Shown: positions 11,831-24,303 of the stretch, piece after piece
Layout of the letters: every line of letters starts with the position of its first letter
Numbering within the stretch: position 1 is the stretch's first letter
Assembly (NCBI GenBank): GCA_014529385.2
Contig: CM043958.1
Coordinates: 80,382,025-80,446,024, forward strand
Source: Adiantum capillus-veneris
Taxonomy: Eukaryota; Streptophyta; Polypodiopsida; Polypodiales; Pteridaceae
DNA length: 64,000 nt
Direction: 5' to 3'
Program-made: the position numbers and the translations under genes
Notes under the pieces: generated by a model
What the model was told of the DNA's origin: nothing
Databases searched by the model: none
Seen by the model: only the letters and a program-made list of their open reading frames with translations

Positions 11831-12022
11831 TGAAGGAGTACGAGCGGAAGTGCGACGCGAGAGAGAGTGCGAGAAGAAGAGCACGACGATATGGTGAACT
11901 CGCTCTACTGTAATGTGTATAGCATAGTGAGTTCTTATTAGGTTTTTACAAAAGAATATGTGTACATACCTGGCGGCCCGCCCACTTACCTGGGCGACCA
12001 CATTGGGCTTTATACCGCAACA
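11831..12022 (-). repeat. 5' LTR of copia A
   Basis: 192 bp, pairs with 6484-6675; one end base change (CCGCAACA for CCCCAACA). It is followed by the target duplication AGAAA, after which the Gypsy protease resumes. Confidence 0.95.
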
Positions 12023-12027
12023 AGAAA

Positions 12028-13270
12028 TGGGGACAACCGGCTTAAAAAACCACCAGAATGAAACTGCAACTGGCTGACGGTTATATGGAGAGACCCATCG
12101 GACTTTTGGAGAAAATAGTGGTTAAGTCTTACGGAATCAAGTACGAGCATACCTTTGCTATAGTGGCTTTTGGCAGAAAAATAACTACGACATAATACTT
12201 GGGTGACCCTTCATGAGACAATTAAAGGTGGTTCAAGATCGGGGCTACAATCACATATATCTCAGACACATGGAAACTACGACACGAATAGACCTTAAAG
12301 ACCATATCTACAAAGAAGTCGACAGAACCGCTGTAGAAGAATTTGACTCTACCACACTATAGTAGGGCCAGACCTTCCTGAGTGGTTAGGAAAACCAAAA
12401 GAGTTATGGATGTGTGGGCCATCTAATTGTGGAAGCCTAAAATGAGAAGAATGTATTCTGGACAGAGCGATCGAGGATACAGAATACATTCCAGAACCTT
12501 TTCCAGAGGAGTCCTTAGAACCATTAGAATGGACACATATTCTGACAACCCTAGATGTGTGTGCTATGGCGGAGGGACCGACGATGAAGTTTTGTGACCA
12601 GGAGGCGTATGATGGAGTTCATATTACACGGTTGCGTTAATAAAAGAGGATGATTACAAATTCTCGGATCAATCAAGAAAAATGAAAGATAGGCAAGAAA
12701 TGAATGGAGAGCTGTTCCATGATTTTACAGACCATCTTGAACGGGATGACGATGCAGATAACGAATGTTCTGACAATCCTAGTGAGCAAAGAGGAAAGCC
12801 TACCTGATGTAAGGTTTTACGATTTTCCAAATCAAAAATTGAGACGTCAAGCACATTACAAAAAACGGAGAGAAACTCACAAGGCCAGAAGGAACCCAAT
12901 GCCAATCATTAAAAACAGGATAGAATTCTTATCTCTGGTAAAGGCAAAAGGTTGCATTAAAAACGAAATATCAGCTTTGTTCTTTCAAGGGCGAGACCCA
13001 AGGACAAAAGACAGTCCTCGGGATGTGAAAGAAAGAAAGGTAAGGCTGAAAGCGAAAACTAAGTCAAAAAAGGAGAAAACAGAATCGACATTGGAAGAAC
13101 CAAAATTAACAAAACTTGAATGCAAGAAAAGGTACCAAGAGCTCACGAAAACTCTACGGAAAGTCTGGACAACCGACATAGGCAACGAAGAGGATGAGAA
13201 AGACAATAGCGGGAACGATAGGAGCGTACCATCCCATTACAGAAAGTTCAACAATTCAGATTGAAAAATA
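12028..13270 (+). pseudogene. Giant Gypsy protease, 3' part, and PR-RT linker
   Basis: Joining across copia A restores reading from DAWKK into W-G-Q-P. The next segment (LQLADGYMERPIGLLE, then YEHTFAIVAF, then YLGDPS) follows the retropepsin pattern of flap, R-P-I-G, and I-L-G-x-P-F. Stops at about 12037, 12193 and beyond break it. The stretch 12420-13270 holds a Lys/Glu-rich linker frame (12704-13264) with no domain I recognise, as is usual between PR and RT in Tat-type elements. Confidence 0.65.
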
Positions 13271-14022
13271 GTGCTGACACAGCCCATAAGAGAGCGACGA
13301 GAGAAAGAGTCTTATGATGGGCCAGAAGATGTAAATAAAGTAGACTTAGCACAACCTGGAGAAACACCTCAACCTGTATACATAGCAATGGCCCTAAGTC
13401 AAGACGAGGAGGAGGAACTTCTTAGCATTCTTCAGGAATATAAGGATGTGTTTGCATGGTCTTACAGGACTTAAAGGGAGTGGATCCGACAATATGTCAT
13501 CATACTATCCCATTAAAACCTGATGTGAAGCCAAGCAGAAAACAACATTATACATATAATGATACCTTTGCAAAGTGTATCAAGGAAGATATTGATAAAC
13601 TTAGCGAAGCGGAGTTTATCTATGAGATAGAACACACTGATTGGGTATCCCCAATTATTGTTGTACCTAAAAAGAATGGTAAACTCAGAGTATGCGTCAA
13701 CCTCAAAAAAGTCAATGCGGCCATAATAAGGGATAACTATCCCTTGCTAATTACAGACCATGTTATTAAACGAGTGGTAGGAAAGCGTGCATATTCCTTC
13801 TTGGATGGGTTCTCTGGTTACAATCAACTGGCAATTGCACTCGAGGACCAATATAAAACGGCATTTTCCACAGAATGGGGTATATTTGCATATCGGGTCA
13901 TGCCATTTGGGTTAACAAATGCACCTGCCACCTTTCAAAGATTGATGGCACATGCCTTCAAGGAATATTTGTGGAATTTCTTGGAAATATATATGGATGA
14001 TCTATGTGTACACTCTCTGTAA
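13271..14022 (+). pseudogene. Giant Gypsy reverse transcriptase (Ty3 type)
   Basis: The N-terminal frame 13271-13474 ends with EYKDVFAWSY and shifts to 13456-14022, continuing DLKGVDPTICHHTIPLKP. RT motifs follow in order: WVSPIIVVPKKNGKLRVCVN, SFLDGFSGYNQLAI, KTAFSTEWGIFAYRVMPFGL, NAPATFQRLM and the catalytic YMDDL (13990-14004). The order RT-RNase H-INT further on makes it Ty3/Gypsy. The frame is lost just after YMDDL. Confidence 0.93.
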
Positions 14023-14687
14023 AGAGAAGAACATGTGAAAAGGTATTCGAGAAATGTAGGACATATAGGATTTGCCTTAATCTAGAAAAATACGCTTTCA
14101 TGGTAAGACAAGGACGAATCTTAGGGCATATTGTCTCGGAACATGGCATTTCCACAGATTTGGGTAAGATTAAGGTGATTGTTGAAATGCCTAAGCTGAT
14201 CAATGCAAAGCAAGTATAGTGCTTCATGGGACATTGTGGTTATTACAGGAGGTTCATACACATGTATGCAATCATTGCACAACGAATGTATAGACTTCTT
14301 GTGATATTTGAATGGACAGATAAATGCGAGGAATCTTTTAAAAAATTAAAAGATGCCCTTGTGTCTGCTCTAGTACTGAGAGCACCGGATTGGGGAAAAA
14401 TCTTTCACGTCCATATAGATGCTTCTGCATTTGCTATTGGATGTATTCTGGCTCAACCAGGGGAGGGCACCATGGATTTCCCAGTCAACTATTCTAGTCG
14501 GCAACTAAATACTGCTGAAAGAAATTACACCACCACTGAGAGGGAAGGACTTGGAATGATTTATGCCGTTAAGAAATTTCGACATTACCTACTCACAAAT
14601 AAGTTTGTGTTTTTCACAGACCATCAAGCCCTTTTATACCTTGTTAACAAACCATGCAATAGAGATGCAATACTGGACGAATCGTAA
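14004..14687 (+). pseudogene. Giant Gypsy RT thumb and RNase H
   Basis: 14004-14219 carries the RT tail (LNLEKYAFMVRQGRILGHIVSEHGIS). 14226-14687 carries GYYRRFI, then FHVHIDASAFAIGCILAQ, the RNase H start with its first Asp, then NYTTTEREGLGMIYAVKKFRHYLL and FFTDHQALLYL with another acidic residue. A stop at 14217-14219 splits the two. Confidence 0.9.
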
Positions 14688-14701
14688 GATGGTTTATAAT
14701 A

Positions 14702-16578
14702 TTGTTAGAGTTTGAATTTATTGTAGCGGTAAAGAAGGGGAAGACACACCATTGTGCAAATCACCTCTCTTGGTTACCTAATGGAGATGATCTAGAGGGA
14801 GTGGATGATGACCTACCTGATGCATACCTTTTCAATATAGAAATTGTACCTAAGTGGTCCCAAGAAATTGTCAAGCTCCTATCACAGGGTGGAGAATTCG
14901 ATAAGATGGACCTAGACCTTAAACGACGAACGATTCGTCAAGCTAAGAACTTTCAGTTGGTTGGGGGACATTTATATAATCTAGGTTTCGACGACATTCT
15001 AAGAGTGTGCATTAACCCTGAGGAATATGAAACATATTTGTTGGAAGCACATATCCAAGCAGTAATGTTTCATTGTTCAGCAACAAAAACCTTCCAGAGA
15101 CTGTGGCAATTGGGATTGTATTGGCCGACTATGCGTGTTCATGATTATGTCACTAGTTGTGTCAAATGCAAATCAAGCCTACCCATTGAACATGTCATAT
15201 TGTTTCAAATAACACATACACTAGCATGGAGTCAATACATTGTTGATTATTTGGAAACAAAAAAATCTCTTGAAATATCACCAAAATACGACAGAAAATG
15301 ATAGAAACAGAAGCTCGCGATTTCACTCTTATTGAAAATCAGCTGTATAAAAGGGAAAAAGATAACCAGTTTAGGCTGTGTGCAACAGAGAACATGTACA
15401 TTCCAATACTGGAAACAAGCACATGGCGGGATTAGTGGAGGCCATTTCTTAGGAGAGAAAACATAAAAAATTGTACTGACATCGGGATTATGGTGGCCAA
15501 CATTACATATGGATGCCAACGAGTATACAGAACGATGTGAGTCTTGTCAAAGAACTAACGTACCGATAAAACGGGATGAGATGCCCTTATGGCCAATGAT
15601 GGGAGCCAGAGCCTTTGCCAAGTGGGGAATAGACTTTGTAGGACCAATATCACCCCCTGCATACAAAACACATGTCCAGTATATCATTGTAGCCACAAAC
15701 TATCTAACAAAATGGGTAGAAGCTAAAGCTACACCAAAGGCTGATGCCAGGACTACTGCACAATTTCTGTACGAAAATATCTTTGTGAGATATGGGCTAC
15801 CGATAGAAATTGTCAGCGATCGAGGCACACATTTCATAAATGAGATACTGAACACTTCATGATAGTTTATAAGAAGTCAGCTCCCTACCACCCACAGGCT
15901 AATGGTCAAGCCGAGGCCACAAATAAGACACTATGCACAATCCTAACAAAAATAGTATCAGAGTCTAGAACTGATTGGGATCAGAAACTACATTCAACTT
16001 TATGGGCGTATAGAATAGCTTACAAAACCTCGATAGGCACAACACCGTACAACATGGTGTTTGGCCTTAATGCTACTCTGCCTATGGAATTTCTAATACC
16101 AACCCTAAGAATAGCAAAATGTCTAGAGTGGATTGGTCATGAAACGTCCTCACGTATAGATGACCTTGAATAGCTAGATGAGCTTCGCTTGAAGGTAGTA
16201 GCTTCTATCCATGCACAAAAACGAAGGCAAAAGGAATTTTTTGATAAGCATGTACTTTCCAAAAAATTCAAAACATGACATTATGTCTTGGTTTATACGT
16301 TGAAACAACATGCAAAGAAACTTAAAAAGCGAGGGATGGGACCCTTTGTGATTAAAGATTTATCACCAAATGGTGTCGTCAAGCTTGCTACAGTGGATGG
16401 GGAGGAAATGCCTAACTGGATAAGTGGTTGCCGACTAAAAAGATTTCATCTCCCACTAACCCCAAACATGCTCCAACAAATCCATCAAGCAAAGAAAAAG
16501 ACCAAAGAAAAACATCACATTATTGCAGAAGCTCAAGTAGAGGCTAAAGAAAGGGTAGCGAAAAAGAAGCTTCTTTGA
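14702..16578 (+). pseudogene. Giant Gypsy integrase with two zinc-binding domains
   Basis: Frames 14702-15301, 15509-15862, 15859-16173 and 16288-16578. Two complete N-terminal units of about 105 residues are visible. Unit 1 (14855-15169) has W-S-Q-E-I-V, then AHIQAVMFHC, then YWPTMRVHDYVTSCVKC. Unit 2 (15227-15550) has WSQYIV, then HGGISGGHF, then WWPTLHMDANEYTERCESC. Each keeps its H-H-C-C residues. The DDE core follows: Asp 15632-15634 (GIDFVGP), Asp 15818-15820 (VSDRGTHF) and Glu 15913-15915 (QANGQAEATNK). The C-terminal domain is GPFVIKDLSPNGVVKLATVDG. Stops and frameshifts occur between the segments. Confidence 0.88.
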
Positions 16579-16599
16579 CGACAACAACATGGACCTCCT

Positions 16600-17187
16600 C
16601 TAAAGATAAATGCAATCCGGGTCACAGAATTCGACAACGAGACCATACAGGAGCCTCAAATTGCTATCTTAATCGGAAATATTCAAGTGAAAGCAATGGT
16701 GATACTTGATTCGGGAGCTCAATGCAACTTGATCTCCTACAACCTTTACAAGAAACTTCAACTTGACACCCAATTACAGGGAATGACGATTGAGCTCCAA
16801 AGTTATTCCGAACATCTGATTAAAGTTCTGGGATGGACTGTGATCAGAGTACAGATCAATCAACAGGACTATCCGCATAAATTTTATGTGGTCGAAGATA
16901 CGAACACACAACATGCAGTCTTGTTAGGACAACCTTGGCAGAGAAGTTATAAGGTACAACTTGACTGGTGTAACAACACTGTCAATATACAATCTGATTT
17001 GGCAAAACAGCAAGTTCCTTTTGCTAAAGGAGCAGAAAAAGAACAATCAATCCTCCATTTGCCAGATGAAGGTAAGCAGACATTACCAACAACAATGGAC
17101 CAAAAAGAAATTCCTAAGATCACATCAAGGCAACACAATCACGTCACAAAGGTAAATACTCCTGATACAAAGAACAACAGTTATTAA
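16600..17187 (+). CDS. Second retropepsin-like domain downstream of integrase
   Basis: A frame open from about 16600 to a TAA ending at 17187 reads QIAILIGNIQVKAMVILDSG, with the catalytic Asp at 16708-16710. It then has NLISYNLYKKL, a flap-like ELQSYSEHLIKVLGWTVIRV and VLLGQPWQRSY. This follows the retropepsin scheme (D-S-G, strand, W/G, hydrophobic-L-G-x-P-W). It differs clearly from PR1, so it is not a duplicated copy of that exon by eye. It may be a dimer partner, a regulator or a decayed acquisition; function unknown. The tail is Gln/Thr-rich. Confidence 0.65.
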   Translation, partial: LKINAIRVTEFDNETIQEPQIAILIGNIQVKAMVILDSGAQCNLISYNLYKKLQLDTQLQGMTIELQSYSEHLIKVLGWTVIRVQINQQDYPHKFYVVEDTNTQHAVLLGQPWQRSYKVQLDWCNNTVNIQSDLAKQQVPFAKGAEKEQSILHLPDEGKQTLPTTMDQKEIPKITSRQHNHVTKVNTPDTKNNSY

Positions 17188-19000
17188 AGAGTATACCAAC
17201 ACAAACAATAGGGTCACTACAACAAAGCTATCAAGCAGATTTGGGTCCGAAAAGATCAATTGACAACGGAGAAGAAACCATAAGTAAATTTTAAACCTCC
17301 AAAACCAAACTCTTGCCACAAACAGATATGGGTACCAAAGAAACTACTAGGCACACCAAACTACCATACCAAAAATTGGGTTCGAAAGAAAAAAACTCAA
17401 GAACTGCCAATACACAACTTCTACAACCGACAAAATTAAAGTTCCAATGTAAAAAGGGCACTGTTTCCTTGAGTTTCTAGATTTTTATGTTTGATTGCGA
17501 TTATTTTGATAAAAATCGAACATCTATGTCCTAGAATATTGAGTAATAACAAGATGACAGAGGAAAAACACCAATATGAGCCTCTAGGTGTGTGTATATA
17601 TCGAAAATTAGAGGTTTTTACGAAGAAAAAACAGGGCAATGGAGCAATCCGACCAAAAATTCCAACCAAAAATACTATGGATTGATGTATTTAGTAGGCA
17701 GTTATGATATTACCTAATTATCTTGATTTTTTGGGTCAAATTAGATATTTTCCTTTATCTTTAATTGGCTTTCAGCCAAAAACAAAGAAAAATAGAAAAA
17801 ACAGGTGAAACGACACTTTGGTGACAAAATAAAAATATAGGAGTGGTCAATAAACAATTGACAACTTATACTGAAGACGAGGTGCAAATATGACAAAAAG
17901 TTGCGGAAAGCCAAATTGGCAGATTTTGGGTTACTTGTCAAATTTTTCAAAAACAGAGCAATTAAAGTCCAAATGAAGAATTTTTTGAGCTTAAAGTACA
18001 TTTCACAACAAGATATGAGCACATGCCAAATTTGGTAAAAAGTGGTCCTAGAACCCCGGTATAAGTTCTTTTGGGGCCCACTTAAGAGCTCATTCTCACT
18101 ATTCACAAGTGAGAGAGAGCTTGAGAGACATAGAGCAATCGGATCTTCTGCGGTTTTGTACGATGCACACGACACACCGATCGGAGCCAGGTATGAGAGG
18201 TAAACTCGTTACCATGAGCTTTTCTTGTCCTACACTCTCTTTGTTGTGAAAAACTTCAAAAATCCGCAATATAGCTTCGCTGGAAAGAGATCGAAAAGAG
18301 CCCGTAACGCATCATCCACCCAACGGGTTGCTATGACACTTGAGGGGGGGTTAACCTTAAGCTAAAAGAACACATCTATGACCTCCAATGCAGGTTTAGG
18401 TCAATAAAAAAAACCCAATTTCTTCGGGCACGACAACGGATCGAAAAAGAATGGCCGAAATTATGCAAAACTTCAGGAGAACATACGTCTCAAGCATGCC
18501 TTTGAGTCGAGTAAGTCTCCCCCTGAAACCATCATCAAAAGTGGGTCAAAATATGAGGCAAAGCTTCAGGGCCGCAAAGTGTCATTTGGGCCTCAGGGCC
18601 GAGATAGATGTCCGTTTGCCTCCAAACTTCACGGGCTTCATCAACATATCATCAACAAGCAATACGTAAGGTAAAACATAAAGAAAAACTGTCACCACAT
18701 TCTCCTCAACAAAAGATACTATTTGAGCGACAAATCGCCAAACGAGGCATTTATGAGTCCAAAAGATTCATTATAGCCACAAGATGGTACCTAAGGACAT
18801 CCACATGCAAGGGAAATAGAGATCAAGAGAAATCTCTAAGTGAATGCGGTCACAAGACAGAAATCCCTTCCAACGACTAAAATACCAAGCAAGGAGTTTC
18901 AAAACTAATCAATTGACTTTTTAAAGTGAAAAATGGCTAACAGGGCTCAAGGCACAATCATAGACCACGTCAAAGCATCAAAATCAGTCTTTATCACAGT
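17188..19000 (+). other. Giant Gypsy post-integrase spacer, no clear gene
   Basis: Stop-rich sequence. Near 17330 a frame reads QIWVPKK, matching APKLIWVPKK in element H (about 59265), so the first 200 bp may encode the end of a shared C-terminal segment. A polypurine-like tract, CTTGAGGGGGGG at 18339-18350, sits in the middle and resembles the plus-strand primer of plant Gypsy elements. A weak TATA-like GTATAAG is near 18060. Short frames at 18451-18880 have no recognisable domain. Confidence 0.5.
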
Positions 19001-20731
19001 AGACTTCATACGTGTATGAAGTCTCTCAGACAATTTTTGCACAAGGAACACTCACAAGAAATCACATCATCATTCTGCATACCCTATAGATGCAATACAC
19101 AAAGTTTCATGGAATTTGGAGCTTTTATAGACACCCAAAACCCAAAAAACGCAAAGTCTCAGCCTAATCTCAATATTTGGCTTTAGGCTTATAAAAAATG
19201 CTCCAAATCATGTGAAACTTTGTGCACAACATATACTTAGCCCAAATATCTTATGACTATGCTCAAAAGTGCATTCTATGAGAAAAGAGACTTTATATGC
19301 GTATAAAGACCAACTCTGCCTATCAAGGGGTGTTGCTCACAAACTTATCATCCAAGCCTGTAAAGGATATCATGCCAAGACACTACACTCAAATTTGGCC
19401 CAAATTGGGGATGTATTGGTCACCCATCACTTCAGCTCAAAAGCAAAGTGTCTTAACCTAAATTATGGCATTAAGCTCAAGTACACTTACCCAATTTCAT
19501 GTGGGCACCTATCACAGCCTTACAAACATCATGGACTGGGTCTGCAATAAATCTGGATAAAAAATTCTCAAGTAGACTTCGTACGCGTATGAAGTCTACA
19601 TGCCTTAATATAGCAGGCTAGTTTGGATTTTAGTCTTTCAGCAGTTGGAAAACATCCTCATGAGCCCTCTAACAAACATCAAGCACAATTGGAAGTGATA
19701 TAACCCTAATTCATTCAGACAAGCCAAACATGTGTCATGACATCTTTTGAAGCCTTTCTATCACAATTCACCAGCCCAAAGTCATATCAGAGTTCATGGA
19801 TACTTCACACAATCCATACAACACCAGCCTGGGGAATTTCTCACTATTTTACATTAATCGTATTTATACGCGTATAAAGTCTAAACTATTATTAGAAAGC
19901 CTAACCAACAATTTCTCAGCATTGGTTTGTGCACCATGTTACATACAATGCATACCTTCAATTTGGACAAGTTTGGGCTAGATGAAAACCATTAGGAGTA
20001 CCAAAGCAGAAAATTCCTCCTATAGAGTATTCTAGACCCCATCCAAATAGTCCCTATCTAAATGGAAATCAGAATTGATATTGGGTGTCCCAACCACCAA
20101 AAGAAGCTCCAGAAGAAGCACAGGCCAGAAAATTCAAGAGAGACTTCATACGTGTATGAAGTTTCATAATGGTTAAAGGATGGATTAGGGCACACCTCTA
20201 CACTCCAAGGCTTTAATCCCAACAAAAGTAACCCAAAGCTCAAACCCCATCAAATTATGTAGCCCTTTACCCATCTTAATCCCAGTATCGAAAACCCAAG
20301 CTCCATAGGTGAAATTAGCCTCGAATACTTAGAAGGAGAATCCAAACCCAATTTCACTATAACAAATGGGTATAACAAGCTAATGATTACTTATAGCCAA
20401 GGTCTGAATCTTATCTAACACAGTAGACTTCATACACGTATAAAGTCTCTCTGATGTGCAAATGAACCTGGAGATCAACATTAACCAGTCTAATCCTCAA
20501 CAACAGGATTATGAGTACATTGACCCAATTTCATCCCATTTAAGCCTCAAATACTAAAAAATGAGCCCAAATCAAGTTTCAAGCGGCAAAGAGACAAGTG
20601 GTCATGGTTGGCCCAAACAACATCCAAATTGAAATTCAAACACATATTCATGAAGCATATGATAAGTGTTGTGCTTATGTAAAATATCACTCTGTTTTGA
20701 GCACTTAGACTTCAGACGCATTTGAAGTCTC
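19001..20731. repeat. 3' array of seven palindromes at ~282-287 bp intervals
   Basis: Seen: 18-bp palindromic cores at 19004-19021, 19291-19308, 19577-19594, 19862-19879, 20144-20161, 20428-20445 and 20710-20727. Centre spacings are 287, 286, 285, 282, 284 and 282 bp. The intervening sequences differ strongly by eye, while the palindromes keep CTTC...GAAG or CTTT...AAAG arms. The last two are decaying. It is the same motif and period as the 5' array 17 kb away, on the other side of the coding core. Confidence 0.93.
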
Positions 20732-20869
20732 ACAACATAAATCTGCACCCAAAAGCAATCATCATCTCATGCATTGTACCCTTAGGCCCTAGATATCATG
20801 TTTTTCAATTTAAGAGTCATTTGAACATATAGAAAACGAGAAAATGCAAATATTGGCTAATCACTTAGA

Positions 20870-23059
20870 ATGTCCGCAGGATCAATGGATTCCAGTAAAT
20901 CACTAGCAAAGAAGAAAAGGATGTCTGTAAAGGACATAATTGCGGCCAATGAACCATATACACTGCCAGAGGAGACACTAAAGCCAGCCAAGGCCTGGAT
21001 AGACGAGGAAACATTAGAACAGGAAGGAGTGCAGTGTATCAAGGCACTTTCAGAGACACACAAGGCAACACAGTGGATATCCCAATGAATCCATGAGAGA
21101 TGTTAGAAATGGCAAACAAAGAAGACACCCTTACCCAGCTAGAAAGAGTCGACCTTCATAACTTCTACACGGCTCCACCAATAGGTGTGGATGTTTAGAG
21201 GGTATATAAGCTAGTCAGCTCTATTTAAAAAGATGGCAAGGCAGTGATAACATGTATGGATGGTCAGAAGACAGAAACCCTAATCACACCTCAAACCATC
21301 GTAGATGCACTTGGGCTCCACAACAAGGGAATCTCAGTTAGAGAAAGAAGAGAGAGGTGAAAGTTTATGTACAGAAGAAGTATAATCAGACATTCAAAGA
21401 TCTTACAGACCCACGAGCTGCAAAGATATGAAAACTGTACAATCAATACTTCCACGTTTGCAGCAAGCGACTGCAGAAATACACAACTCCTCCTCATGTG
21501 GTGGCAACCACTATAACCTGGGCTTTGAAGAGCAGCGTACCAAAAGAGATAAACTACACTCAATATCTGCATGAACAGGTGGTTGGTATAGGCATAGAAA
21601 AGCCCAAGTACATTGGAGGAGGAGAGAACTTGGAAGCAGCAAAGGATGAAGTCCTAGAGCTAAAGGAAAAGTTAGAGCTCCAGGACAAGACAATCAAAAG
21701 ACTAAGGGCTACACCCTCGCTACACCTAGGATTGAAAGAGCAGGTGCAGGTGCAGACGTTCATGTCATACAAGCACTCGAGGCACAAATCACCACCCTAT
21801 AGAAGGAACTGTGGCTAGAGCAAAGACAAAGGATGCATATGGCAGAAGGGTCGTTAGCCGCCGAAGAAAGAATGAGAGCAGCACACGCAGTTCTTCAGAA
21901 AGAACATGAAGAGCTTCAACAGAACCTGGAAACATTGCAAAATCAAATGGTTAACGTGGCTGAGAAAGCAACTCAACAAGACACATTAGCAAAGACAGAT
22001 CGCTGACTTGCAACAGGAAATAACGGCTTTAAGGACACAGGAATCAGAAACAAGGCAAAGTGAGATAGAAACAAATGCTAGAGATGAGACCATGGAAATC
22101 CCTGAAGGAGCTAAAGAGATCCAACACAAGGAAGAACATGAAAAAACAAGGGAGACCAAACACCCACGCTAATAGAAGAGGGGGAAACATGACTGCAGCT
22201 TCTGGTAGAGAAGACCACAACAGAAAACCACAAGGCAGCCTTGGAACGGGAATCAAGGATGCTCCATTCAGTAGGAGTCCAAGGGCTGGCCACAAATGTA
22301 CTTAGGGAGGAATGGATGCAACCTACACTCCCATATCCGCTCCTAAAGTATGAGGTGATACTAATCAGGAAAAGAGTCGAAGAGAAAGCCATGAAGCCAG
22401 TCTATGAAGGAGATGCCAAGAAGACGGAGGATACAAGTAGAATAGTGGACTCACAACCACGATGGAGGAAAGCCTGGCTCCTAAAGTACCCAATTTATTT
22501 GAAATACTTGGTGGAGGCTCCAAAGATAATCAAAGATGACCTCTTATTTTCCCCAGTCCCTCGTGTTCGCACGTGGGCAAATCATTTCAGAATCCTGAAG
22601 GCACATCCGAACTGGCTGAACTACCCATCTATGCCTGCACCCAAATAAGGAGACAGAATATGTGTTTCTTATATGGTGAAAACCCTAAAGGGCACCATTA
22701 AGATCTTCACACGCTCCCTGGATTTGACGTGCATCATGATCAAAAAAATATGCAAAACATTGTTGGCTTGTTTTGAAGTGTTCGCGCCTACAAAAGCAAC
22801 GGATTCCACACTTCTATCGACAGGCGACACCGTCACTGCAATGATATATGATCTGTCAAAACAACCATCTCCAGAAGTTTTACATCTGCTGTATCAGAGA
22901 ATCATGTTCCTACCCAGCTATCACATGCAAGCCTTTGAAGAAGCTTTCTACACGGGATTCTTTACTTATGGTAGCAAAATATTTGGCCCAACGGTCACTT
23001 TGGGGAACATCCGATACGAATTGTACCTAAAGCTGCTAAAACCACCAGGCTTCCACTGA
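20870..23059 (+). pseudogene. Giant Gypsy 3' ORF (env position) with coiled coil, function unknown
   Basis: Coding traces run through several frames. First, 20870-21085 begins at an ATG (MSAGSMDSSKSLAKKKRMSV). Next, 21370-21830 is helical (FKDLTDPRAAKI..LYNQYFHVCSKRLQKYTTPPHV). Then a heptad-like coiled coil covers about 21630-22000 (AAKDEVLELKEKLELQDKTI; EERMRAAHAVLQKEHEELQQ). Last, the C-terminal part is at 22241-23059, one frame with a single TAA at 22646-22648, containing LLKYPIYLKYLVEAP and SYHMQAFEEAFYTGFFTYGS. It ends 55 bp before the polypurine tract. I see no signal peptide or membrane span, so it is not a recognisable envelope. Confidence 0.6.
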
Positions 23060-23113
23060 CACAAGAGAAAGTCGTGCTAAACTAAGACCAGTCATGTCAG
23101 GGACGACATGGAC

Positions 23114-23127
23114 ATGGAAGGGGGGAA
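23114..23127 (+). other. Polypurine tract of the giant Gypsy element
   Basis: ATGGAAGGGGGGAA directly before the TGTTGACGG start of the 3' LTR; the plus-strand DNA primer. Confidence 0.85.

Positions 23128-24303
<1,176 letters not shown>

Larger units (their letters stand above)
6484..12022 (-). mobile_element. Ty1/copia element A, full length, inserted in the Gypsy protease
   Basis: Seen: 192-bp LTRs at 6484-6675 and 11831-12022, about 4 mismatches apart, flanked by the 5-bp target duplication AGAAA (6479-6483 and 12023-12027). A tRNA-Met-type primer site adjoins the right LTR and a purine tract the left LTR, so it reads on the minus strand. Order gag-PR-INT-RT-RNase H defines Ty1/copia. 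It is a sister of copia B (25621-30571), with near-identical LTRs and proteins. It is inactivated by a gag frameshift and several nonsense codons. It is younger than the Gypsy element it interrupts. Confidence 0.96.

Noticed and set aside
20870-23059. Retroviral-type envelope gene
   Set aside because: No signal peptide, transmembrane segment or cleavage-site pattern; only the position fits.
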